In this document: one piece after another, positions 35,201 to 47,200 of the stretch
How positions within the stretch are numbered: the stretch's first letter is position 1
Layout of the letters: every line of letters starts with the position of its first letter
Origin: Micractinium sp. NFX-FRZ
Lineage: Eukaryota > Chlorophyta > Trebouxiophyceae > Chlorellales > Chlorellaceae
Reading direction: 5' to 3'
Assembly: GCA_029339195.1 (NCBI GenBank)
Contig: JAPTJF010000085.1
Location: forward strand, 62,001 to 126,000
Length of the DNA stretch: 64,000 bases
The notes under the pieces: generated by a model
The model's database searches: none
Seen by the model: the letters and a program-made list of their open reading frames with translations, nothing else
What the model was told of the DNA's origin: nothing
Translations under genes and position numbers: made by a program

Positions 35201-38200
35201 CCTGCTCGACGGCGGGCTGAGTGCTGGGGCCCTGCAACTCCTCCTCGATTGAGCATCCGTTCTCCTCAGTGCCTCCAATCTCCAGCCTCAAGGCTCTGCC
35301 GTGCCCCACCCCACCCTCCGCAGCTGCGGTCCTACCTGCGCATGCGGCTGGGGGCAGGGGCAGACACTGCGGGCGCAGGCGCGGGCGCCTCGCAGGCGGC
35401 TGTTGCGGAGCTCGTGGCGGCAGAGGCCTGCGTGCCACTGGATGTGCTGTACAGCAGCCTGCGCCCGCTGGCCAGCTCGGGGGTGCTGACCGCCCAGGAG
35501 GTAAGTGAGCCCACAACCTTGGCGCAACCTTGGCACAACCTTGGCGTCACCCAAGCAGGGCCACCCAGGCAGCAGCGGGCATGCTCTGGGCCGCTGCGCG
35601 GTGGCATGTGGCCCCTCCTGTGTAACTCTGGAATGGGAATTAAACCGATTTGGTTGCCCTCTTTAGTTGCGTCCGAGTTCTGGGTACGGGATGGGCATGG
35701 ATGCTTACGTTGACCCTGGCCTGAGCAGGATTGCCTGCACTTTCTACAACGCCCAACTGCATCGTATTGTGTTGCTTTCCTGCGTCGCCCGACTGCATCG
35801 CGGTGTGTTTGTTTCTGATATCTGATGAACTGCAGGTGGAGGAACTGACGGACTGCATCCAGAACGTCATGGGCAACCAGGATCGAGGTCAGGGTCGGTT
35901 GCTCTTGTCTTCTGGCCATGCGAACTGTCTCCGGAGCAACCGCTGCTGCTGCCGCTGCTGCTGCTGCTTCTGCCGCCGCTGCTGCTGCTGCCGCCGCCGC
36001 TGCTGCTGCTGCTGCTGCTGCCATTGCTTTGCAGCCTGCATTAATCCTGTGTGGTCAACGGTTGACCAGGGCCGATGTCATTGCCTCCCTCCTTGCTGAT
36101 GCACTGCTAAATGGTGCTGCTGCTGGTGCTATGTGCACGACGCAGTGCACTGCCGCCAATGCCGTCGGCAGCGGTCATGCACACATGTTTGTTGCTGCCT
36201 TGCAACACTGCGGCTTCGTGCTGGGGCGGCCTGCTTGCTGGCTGGAACCTGTGGGGACCCCTTGCCCGTCGGTCTGGCCATGCTGTCTGGGTGCGGGTGG
36301 GATGGCGTGGGGAACAGCCTGGGTTATTTGTTTGGAGGACGTTTGTGTCGTGCTCTGCTCCCTCGATTCCCGGTAGCCAACGCCCGGCCTTGCCCTGCCC
36401 TCCCCGGCCCCCTTTCATGCAGGCAGCAGCCAGCCGCTGCTTGCATGCCGCGTCCCTGGGGGAAGCCTGGCAGACGCTGTGGAGGATCCCGCACGCTTTC
36501 GCAAGTGGCTGGAGTCCTATCTCTTGCTGGGTCTGGGTGCCGAGGTGAGCTGCAGCAGGAGGATCAGCTGGGCACGTGCTCGCTGCTGTAGTCTGCATGC
36601 TTGGTGCACTGCGGCGCAGCCTGCTGCTGCTGCTGCTGGCCGGCTCGTGTGGGCAACAGGGAGTCTGAGTGTCGCGGCAGAAGGGGAGCAGAACACAGCC
36701 ATGTGCAGGGTGGGGAGGAGGCAACCAACAGGTGGGGCGGGCTGGCGGCTGGTGGCGCGCTGCCTGCTGGGCTGCCCCGGAAAGTCCGATGGCCCCGTAT
36801 TCTGGCCCCCAGATCCCCCAGATTCTCCTCAAATCACTGTCTGAATTGAAATACTGTCCACTCCGCCTGTCTTCGCCCCAACGTGCATTTAAGACTATGT
36901 GCTCTTTATTCCCTTCACTTCTCGTAAAATCAAGGCACCCCCGCCCCCCGCTCCTGGCTGCAGGAGGAGGCGTTTGGCGAGGAGTCGGGCGGCCTGCTGA
37001 AGTGCGCCACCAGCCGCATGGCGCCGGTGCATCGCGAGGTGCACAACGCGCTGGGCTTGCTGTGCGCGGCGCTGGACGTGTCAGCAGATGAGGCCGAGCT
37101 GGAGCTGGAACTCGAACACTTCCGGCAGGCGCCACAGGTGGGCCCGCCTGCCCATCATTGCTGCGCCTGCTGTTGCCAAGTTTGGCTGTCTGGGTAGACG
37201 GACACGTTGCTGGTAGAGGGACACGTTAGTGTGGTGGCCTGACGGGGTCTGCCTTGGGCTGGTCTGGGCTGGCCTGTGCCATGTTGCACTGTGCCGGACC
37301 CGTCGGCAGAGGGGCTCTGCTGAGCTGGCATGTGGGCGCCATCGAGAGCCGTTCCAGATGTTGTGTCTTGGTTTCCCTTCTCCACAGCTGCGGTGGGGTG
37401 GTTTGGGGTGTGAGTGGTCTGGCAGGCCTGCAGGTGTGGCTGAGGCATGTGATGATGAGGTTTGGGGGGGTGGCAGGGCGCGGCGCACACCCCGGCACAG
37501 CCTGGCTCGGTTGTTGGGTGCTGGGTGCTGTGCTGTGCTGTGCCCGCTGGGATGCGCCGTGGGGTGGCGTGTTGGGCTGAAGGGTGGCGCTCTGCGCCCC
37601 AGGGCCTCCCTGCCTGCCTGGGTGGCTGGTCGGTTGGAATTTACATGCATGCGAGTGCCTTGCCAACCAAGGCCGGCATTCAGGGTGGCAGCACCAACAA
37701 CAGTGCCCACTCCATCTGCTCCCGCCACTGCCACACCTGCATTTGTCGTGCAGGAGTGGGACTGGGAAAGCATGGATGGGCTGTTTGACATGCCTTTTCT
37801 GGACGGGCGAGTCCTGCCAGAGCTGCCACAGCAGCTGCCCATCAAGCCAGTCGTCACACGGGCAGACTGGGAGGGTGCGTGCTTACGGCAGAGCGGGCCG
37901 GGCGGCTCGGGCGGGTTGCTCTGCTGTGGCGCTTGCCGGCTCGCCTCGCCCGCATGCCTGCATGCCGCCCAGCAAGGTGCCCTGTTGCATGGTGATGGGT
38001 CTCTGAAATGCCACGTGCTCTGTTTTTCCATCGCCGTGCCACTTGCCTTGACATTGTGGGCTCACCTCCCGGCCAGTGCTGAAACCTCCTGTTTGCCCGC
38101 TGCTGGGCGTGCAGACCTGCTGGGTGGGCCGCAGCCCGCAGCCGCCGCTCAGCCAGCCGCGGGGCGGCGCGCTGCATCCAGCAGTGCAGCTGGAGCAGCG

Positions 38201-41200
38201 GGCCAGTTGGCAGGGTGGACGGCAGGCGGATCGGCAGGGGACAGCGTGGAGTACGAGGTGGCTGAATCGGATGTGGAGACAACCGAGGGAGAGGAGTTTG
38301 TTTTGGAAGCGGAAGGCACCTGCAGCCGGGGCATCACGCCAGGTGCGACGCGGGGCAGAGCTTTGGGGGCCGAGAGTTTCAAACTGTGCGCTGTGCCAGC
38401 CTTCTGGCTGCTATGCATGCTGTGGTGCGCTGGCCCTGCCTGGATTCACCCTGTTTTGCTGGTGCTGCCTTTGGTCTCCTGTCAGCTGCTGCACAAGAAT
38501 GCAGATGCCCCCAATGTGCTCCTGTTGCAGCCTGTGGCTGCCCGTGTGCCTTTCTCATTCACCCATCCCGGGCACTTCCGCGTCAATCCAGCTCGCTGCT
38601 GCAAATTTAGGGTTTAGGGTAGTTTCGAGCTCACCCCCTGTGGCCCTTCACTTTTTCCATAGTTATCACCTGCTTCTGCAAACAGAACTGAGTCCAACCA
38701 GCTCTGCCATACTGGGAACCTCGTGCTGGCCCGCACTTTGCCCTGCCTGCCCAGTCACCAGCCTCCCTCCTCGCACTGCTCGATACCGCTGTGTGTGTGC
38801 AGATCTGGAGCCAGCCTATGGCATAGGGGAGGCAGCACCAGTGTCGACAGCGGAGCGGGCGTCAGCACGTGACGCAGCCTGGCGCGCCATTATGGACAGT
38901 GACAGCGACAGCGACAGCAACAGCACCAGCCGGCGCAGCAGCAGCACCGACATCTATGCCGATGTTGGTGTCGAGGCGGACGCCGCCAGCACTGGCAGCG
39001 GCAGCGCCCCCCCGGGTCTGCCCAGCTGCAGCCCGGCAGCCTGCAGCGGTGCATCATCATCAGGACGGGGCTCGGCGCTTAGCGACGTGGGGGAGGAGGG
39101 CGACGAGGGCGAGGGCACCGCGCCGCGCCGCCTGCCGCAAGCTAGCGTGGCATCAGCCTCAGAGCGGGGTTGGACCGACAGTGATTTGGATGATGACATG
39201 TCTCTGGGAAGCGCTTCCTTTGAGGTGCCCCCATTTGGCGCCAACTCAAAATGGCAGCTGGAGCAGGAAGGTGGCGGCGAGGCGCTGGCTGGCGGTGCCG
39301 CCGGCACCAGCACCACCGCCGCTGCGCAGGCAGCGGCACAGGCAGCAGCGGAGGCAGCACAGCGGGCAGCGGCGCAGGCAGCGGCGGAGGCAGCAGGGCA
39401 GGCGGCAGCACAGGCAGCCGTGGAGCGCGCGTGGAAGAGGCGGCAGATGAGGCTTGACGAGGAAATGGTGAGGGCCGGAGCCATGTATGCACTCACCCCT
39501 TCCTGTCGGTAGGCCTTGTGGTGCAGTATTGCTGCGCATTGCTCAAAAGCATTGCTCATAGGCATGTACAGGCTGGTCTGCCCACGCCAGGCGCCTGCAG
39601 TTTGCGCTGCGGCTGCTCACCCTTCAGGGCATGCGGGGGGGGGGGGGGCCTGTGCTTTCTACTGAACGCACACCACTGCTGGTGTGAACCTGTGCTCCGT
39701 GCGTTTGTTTGCCTGCCGAACTTGCAGGCCGCCCTCGTGGAGGTGCTGCACCAGCATCAGGAGGCCAGGCAAGCAGGGTGGGACGACAGGTTTCAACTCT
39801 CTGCTGCTGCCGGCTGGGGTCAACTTGATGCTTGACACACGATCCGTGCCTGGCCCGAGAGGACAGGTTCAGCCAGGGACGGCTGTGCACAAACACTCGA
39901 ACTGTTGTGCCCTCGATTCGCCCCTGCCGACCCCAGCCAGGCAGGGCTGCTGCCAAAGCTCCAACCTCGTTTCTTGTTATGTTTCCCTGCTTATCCGCAG
40001 GCGGTACGTGCGCGACTTGTATAGCCAGGGAGGGCAGCTTCCCAAAAGCCCACACTCCCCTTTCGTTCTTGCTTCCTGCTTACCCGCAGGCGGTACGTGC
40101 GCGACTTGTACAGCCAGGGCGGGCTGCTGGACCGGGAGCTGCAGTACGAGTTGCCATCGAGCTACAGCGGGATGCCGTTAGTACGGGTGCGCAGGCTGAC
40201 CTGCGTGCAACCTGGCTACAGCCTGGCTTGATCGTGCAGATTGCAAGCAGGCATTTCCGAGTGTGCACAAGTGTGTGTCATTCTGGTGTTGTGTAAGATG
40301 GCTCCCCCTGCCTGCCTGACTGCACTTGCCTGACGGATGGCAGCAGAAGGTGTCGTTGCTCAGTGTGCATGTCCTGCGCTCTCTTGTACGTCTCGTGCTT
40401 GTATCTGTAGGCCCAACTTGCACGGACCAGTTCACCTGCTCCCTGACCTTTGAGCTTCAGAGCGCCGAACCTGCACGCGTTGCTCTGAAGCAACTTTGCT
40501 CCCTGTTCTGCTTGTATCCGCCGTTTGTTCAATACCCCAATCTGCCCTCGTCTCCTTCTCCCTGTGCACACAGCTATAGATCATCAGAACATTGTCTGCT
40601 TATAGGCCCCCCTGCCACTGGGCTGCTTCTCAACCTTCCGGCGTATGAGATGATGATAGTTAGCTGACCCTCTCTCTCCTGTGCTCACCTCCCTCCCCTG
40701 CGCAGCTGGCTTACGAGTGCCTTGACCGATGCGTGCGCCCCGCTTTGCTGGGCTGCCGCCTCATCCGCTGCATGCGGCTGAAGCAGTACGGGAGGCTGGC
40801 AGATTTGGAGGAGGCGTGGGGCAGCACGCAGCCGCTGCACGACGTCATACGCAAGCTGCAGGTGCCTTGGCTGGGGGGTCAGGGGGCGGGGCAGGGCACA
40901 TTTGCTGCACTATGCAGGCCTCTTGTGCACTTGCGCGCTGCCCCGCCTGCACATCTGCCTGCAGCGGCACGACACGGCCCGATTTTGCAGCCTTGTCAAC
41001 CCGCCCAGCCTTTTGTCTGCCATCACTGTCACGCCGCCCTATGCCCCACGCCCTCGCATCCTTCTGCTGCAGATCTTCCCCGAGCGAGACGACCTGGAGG
41101 GCGCGATCCGCCCGCTTGTGAGCAGCGTGATGCGGCAGGGGCAGGCTGAGCTGATCGAAGCGGCGCGCAAGCTGCGCGGCCAGCCGGACGTGGCGGCAGA

Positions 41201-44200
41201 GGCAGATGCTGGCCTGCTGGAGCTGCGGTGAGCCAAGGGCCGGACGGGAGGGAAGGAGGCTTCATTACTTCTATCTTGGTAACAGACTTTGTCTCAAACT
41301 GGGCTTTGACCGACACACGCCTGGCCGACGGGCTGTGCGGCTGCAGGCGTGAAGAGGAGGGGCTTGGACAAGATGCGGCATGGTTGTGAGCATCAGTGCA
41401 AGCCCTGCCTGCATGCCCGCCCCACTGCACCACCCCCCGCCTGCCTGCAGCTCCCGCATACAGCTGGACCTGTGTGCCGACATGGTGCGCTGCCTGGTGG
41501 GCTTGGAGAGCTCGGACCTGAAGCAGTGCTTGGAGGAGGGGGGACGGATTGAGGAAGCAGATGCAGCCATCTCCTCGGTACGTATGCAGTGGAAGAGGGC
41601 GGCCCGCGGGCCAGGCACCCCGCGCCGACCACATGCCCTGCATTATATGGGCGCATGACCTGCCTGGGGTTTTCATGGCTGGGGTTGGTATGGCTGCTGC
41701 TGCCACACAACCACGTGCCTTTTGCTCGTACACATTCACACATGCCGCCTCACATTACAGTACCCTGTCGCGGCACCACATATTGTGATGCCAGGGACGC
41801 AGGTTGGGCATGTAGGACTTTATACTCGGCTGGCCAGCTTGCTTTGCTGTTAGCAGTCGACAGCTGATTCCCAGCTCTCCCCTGTACCGCCTGCAGTGGA
41901 AGCAATGCCTGCTTCCTTCCCTTCCTTGCGCCCTCTCTGCCTGCAGTACAAGTGGTTTTTGGCGGAGCAGGTGTACACTGGCCTGTCCCTGATGGCCACC
42001 TGGAACCTCCTCACTGAGAGCCAGGTGTGCTGCCCCTGCTGGCTGCCCCTCCCCTCCACTGGCCTGCTCAATCACACGTGCCGGCCTGCTTCACAGCTTG
42101 CCTGCCCTGCTGGCAGCTCCGTCCGCCAGCTGGGCCACGGTCGCTCGGTCCTGCCACCCTGCCTCTACCTGTTCAAGTGATGCGGTGCCTTGTCCATGTG
42201 ATGAGGCAGGCTTGGGGTCAGCCTGTGGTGTGGTGCACACAAGAATTGTACTGCCTGAACTGTTGCCAGGCTGGCCAGCAGCTGCCAGCTGCCTCATGCC
42301 TCGGCACTGCTCCCACACGTGTCCGCAATGCGCACCCTGCCTGCCCCCTGCCTCCCCTGCCCGCCAAGCAGCAAGCCGGCCTGAATGTTTTCCTCTGCCC
42401 AACCTGCCTGGCCATGCAGCGCAAAGCAGTGGACTATTACGTCGAGGGCTGCCTGCCGTGCGAGAGGTGAGGCTGAGGGGGGGGCCCTATCACCCCTGCT
42501 GCTCGCTCTGCTCCTGTTTTTTCCCGGCCCTCGCGCTCTAGTGCTAGCTCTTTGTGTCTCCTCTGCTTGCGCGCATCTCTATTCGGGGCGCTGCTGGCCC
42601 GCTCACTGGCCACTGCCCCCCTGGTTCTCTCGAGTTGGCTGGTGGCCGCCTGTTTCCACGCTGGCGGACGCCCACCTGTTGTATGTCTACCTGTTGCTTG
42701 TTCGGTGCGCCATCGCCTTGATTGGCGCCGGCTGGTGGCCGCATCCTGCGTGCATTTGCATTCATTGATGGTGCCAGTCTCCGTGCACTCGCTGACCGCT
42801 GCAGCCGCATAGACCTCAGCGCTCTCAGGGCAGTGTTTGCCGACCTCGACCAACAAGGTGCGCCGAGGCTGTACCCTGCACTAGGTTGGGGGAACAGATG
42901 GCATGGGGGAAGCGCGCTGCTGTGGTGCGAACTGGCAATGAGATGCGGGACCCAAGCTGTTGGTCAAATTGTTGCCCGCAGTGTGCCCGCAGTGTGCCCG
43001 CAGTGTGCCCGCAGTGTGTTTGCCATCCCATCCGCACCTCACACGCCCCACCTCCTTCCCCTCTCCTCTTTGCTGATTTACAAATGCACAGGGCTGGAAG
43101 ACGAGCAGAACGGTGAGTGGGATGCCGGAAGCAGCTTGGGATGGCGGTCCGCGTCAATGCCCCAAATGACTGCGTCGGCACCTTTTTTGAAGGCGTGTGC
43201 GCGACAGTCTGTCCGCGAATTGGTGGCCATGCAGCGTGTGCCGTATCGATGAATGAATTGATCGATGCATGAATGCGCCACGTGGCCCTGTTGGGGAAGC
43301 GCTGCAATGCTCGCCACATTGTTCATTCACATTGTTATCAACATGCTTATTGGTTATTCTTGGGTCACGCATTGTGTTCTAACACATGCGCTGCTCAGCG
43401 CTGGATGGGGTGCCATCCATTACCACTGTCCACCCTTCCTATGCAGCTTGAACTGCCTCTCGGGACTGCTCCTCTGACGTTTCACGCGTCCCCTGCTGCT
43501 TTCCGCCCCGCGTCGTGCAGAGTGGCTCTGGCGCCTGCTGATGCTGCCCCTGCGCTCGCTGGAGCGCCTGCACGCCTTTGTGTGCCTGCTGCTGACGCAC
43601 GTGGTTGGCGGCAGCCCCGCCCAAGCCAATGCGGACATCAGGGTGAGTGCGGGTTGGTCGGGATGTGATTCACCATTAAAAAATGTTCACTTCCCGGGTC
43701 AAGTTGGTCCCATTATCAATAAACGTCAGTGATTATGACAATCTATGATTAAGTACAGTTCGGTTGGTCTTTAAGTCGCAGGGGTTGTGATTGGTTGTCA
43801 GCTGATTGTGCATGGAGAGTCCTGGTCAAGTTGGTCGTCTACCGCACAAGATTTGGTGCCGGGTTGTGTGCCTTCTGCTGGTGTGAGGTTGCAGAGTAAA
43901 ATTCAAACACCAGCGGTAAGCTTACTGCTAACGAACAGTGTCAAACCACTGATCAACAAAGCACTTCCCATAGTGCATAACGATGATGGCTGCATACCTC
44001 TCCAACTATGTCGGTGCCTTGTGCTTCGACACACACAACTTACGCATGTTGATTGCTTCCCTTGGCCTACATTTCCTGGTGTGCAGGGCCATTTGGCAGT
44101 GCGCCAAGCTCTTGGCTCTGTGCGCCCGTCAGGGCAGCCTGGGCAGCAGGCAGAGGAGCAGGAGGGGAGCATGGCCGGGAGGAGCGGCGGGGCCGACACG

Positions 44201-47200
44201 GAACAGGCCCGGGCTGCCGCGTTCAAGAAATGGACTCTGTGCCTGCGCCCTTATGGCGTGCAGTGTGCCATTGGCAATGGCAAGCAGCCTGCTGAGGTGA
44301 GGGCTCTGGGGCCTTTCGTGTTGGCTGGGCCACGGTTTTCTGTGTTGGAAGGCAGGGGTTGGGCAGGGCAAAGCTGCAAGGCCAAGTGCCGCTATTGATT
44401 TGATAGAGCGTGTGTGTTTTCCGGTGTGCAGTTCTTGGGCAGCGCTCCGCATGCAGGTCAACGTCAGAAAGAAGTGGCCCGCTGTGACGTTCCAGCTGCA
44501 GGCAGCCCTCACACTGAAGCCGCCTTGCTGCAGCCCCTTTGTGTTGTTGGCTTGCTGCCTGCCCAGCATTGGTGCGCGCTCAAGCTCATTGAATGCCATT
44601 GTCTGTGCGCTGTGTGTCGCTGTCACTGGTGCAGGACGCGCCTGCAGAGCAGTTGCTCACCAACTTCTCTCTCTACGCCACTGGGCTAGCAGCAGTAGCA
44701 CGGGAGGCTGGCGGTACCGCGTCCGCCAGCCAGGACACTGCAGCGCAGGCAGCGGCAGCAGCCCCGCAAGCAGCGGCAGCGCAGGGCGCAAGCAGCAAGC
44801 AGGGCGGCAAGGCGGGCAAGCGCCAGGGCTCGGGAGCTTGCCCGCCTGGCGCAGGCAGCAGCGGGGCGGAGGTGGGCAGCGGGGCCACTGACGCAGCTGC
44901 AGTGGGCACTGCAGAGGCAGCGGCGTTCAGGCTGCTGCCCAACCATCGCTCGTGGGCGGCACCGGAGGTAGAGGTCCATGCCATCAGCTGGGCGTGCCGT
45001 CACTACCTGCTACTGGTGCGTGTGTGGCTGAGGCTGGTGCTTCAGCTCAGGACAGGTGCCTGCCTGCACTTTTGCCTGGAGCCGTGTGTTGCTGGGAATC
45101 CGGCGGGTGGTGCCTCGGGGGAACTACAGCTGCAGATGGGGAATGTGTGGCTGGGGCAGTGTTAAAGCTTGGGGCGCTACCAGTGGGTGTTGTGGTTGCG
45201 CTTTGAAGTTTGCATGGTACAAGCAACCTTGCCTCAACTCGCTGCATGCAACGGAGCAGGCATTAGGCTGGTTCGGCCATTTGGCACACAAGAGCCAAGG
45301 CCTGACATGTGCCATGCCATCCTGCAACTAGTCATGCCTGTTTTTTGCAATATTCTCACAACCCTGCCTCCCCGCAGGGCCAGGCCTGCCACGCCACGTT
45401 GCAGGGACCTGGAGCACACAGCACGCACGCCTGGGCATGTGTTACACATCGTCACTGGTGTCATGAATTCTCATTCACATGCACCTGCCATCATCTTCTG
45501 GCCTCCCTGCAGGCCCACTCCTCCCACACCATGCTGCATGTCATGGGGCACCTAGATCAGTCACTGGAGGGCCTGAAGAAGCTCCTCTCATCCCATCTGC
45601 GCGACTTCACGCAACAGGCATGCTTGCGTGCGGCTTGCCTTGAAGGCTGCTTCTTGGGGTCCGTCTGCGTGCATGTTGTTTTGTCGTGCAGTGCACAACA
45701 GGTAGTAGCCCTCGCCATGCGCCTGCCCTGGCATGCTCGCCTGCCCTAGCTCCCGCTCAACCTGGTTCATGCTGCCGCTCTGCTTTGTGCGATGCAGCTC
45801 TGCTTGTGGTCCTTGCCTAGTCCTGGAGCACGCCGTGACGCAGCTCCATGCGCCCCACCTGTCCCTGCTCTTGCGTGCGGCTGCTGTTAACATCACAGCA
45901 AACCCCTGCCCCGCCCCTTCCTTGCTCATCCCATGGGATGCACAGCCGGCAACCGGGCCGGCAGCTGGCACCCCCACACCCACACTAAGGTGTGCTTAAC
46001 TTTGTTCGTGTGACAACAACAAGAGTGAATAATCACACTTGTTTTTTCTCTCTCTTTCCCTTGGTACAGGAGGTGCATGAGCTGGCAGATGTGGACCACA
46101 TGGAGATGTTTGCCGATGCCGTGCTCCAGGCCTCCCACGCGCAGCTCATCATCCTGCGGCAGGCGCACCGGGCCAACGACCTGGCCACAGCGTTCTGCGA
46201 GGCGGTGCGCCGGCTGGCTGCCACTACAATTGAGCGGGTGCGCTGGCAGCTGTGGACAGCTGTGCGGTACCTTGGTGCTGCTCATTCTGCTCGCCGTAGT
46301 GTGTGCATCCAGGCTGGCATGTGTGCGTGTGCGCAGGCTCCTCAGCAAGCCGCAGCAGTGCTAGCGGACGACGCTTTCACTCCGCCGGGGGGCGGCTGCA
46401 CTTGTCGCAAAAGCCCTTGTCCTTGCATGCACTGTTCCACATTCTTCACTTCGTTTCCACACCCCTTCGCACCTGTCGTGCAGGAGGTGCACGACGCCCT
46501 GGGACAGGCGCGCGATGGTGCGCAGGCGCCGGTGTGGCGCGGCCGGCAGGTGACGGAGGCTCACCTGCGGCGGCTGCAGGACCACCAGAGGGACGCTGCC
46601 GAGGAGATGGACGCGACTGTGCAGGGCCTCATCGAAGCAGCAGGTGAGCAGGCTTTGTCAGGGTAATGTTTGGCGTGGGGAGGCCTAGCAAAAGAAGGGT
46701 GGTGTGAGGTGTGGGGTGGCCTTGCATGAGACCACGAGCAGCGCCAGCTCACCAGCACGCAAGCAGATGGTTTGTGAAAGTATATGCATAAGAGGAAGAT
46801 GGTGACGGCACCGGTAAAGAAGCCTTGGGTATGAGGTGCAACGGATTTTGATTGGACGGACGTGGTGCGCATTGACCAGCAGAGTCCGCAAACAGCTGCT
46901 CTGTTTCTAAGAGGGGCACATGTTCTTGGTTGAATCGTGGATCGCCTGCACAGGCTGCCCTGTCCGCGGCTGCCCCCGCTCCTGGTGCCGCCTCCCCTCC
47001 AGCTGCCTGGCTTTCGCGCTGTTCCGCTCCACCCGTTCTCCCTCTCACCTGCCGCTCTGGCTTGCTGCTGCTGGCTGCCGCCCTGCCCTGCCTGCCTTGC
47101 AGACGTAGAGCTGCGCCCCTGGCTGGCCACCACGTCGACAGTGTTCCAAGGGCTGGCCAAGCCTGGGTTGGAGCTGGAGGAACGCATGGATGCGTGGTTG

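Noticed and set aside
38606..38620. Telomere repeat as a sign of chromosome fusion or end
   Set aside because: Only two heptamers inside an intron; chance or repair insertion is enough.
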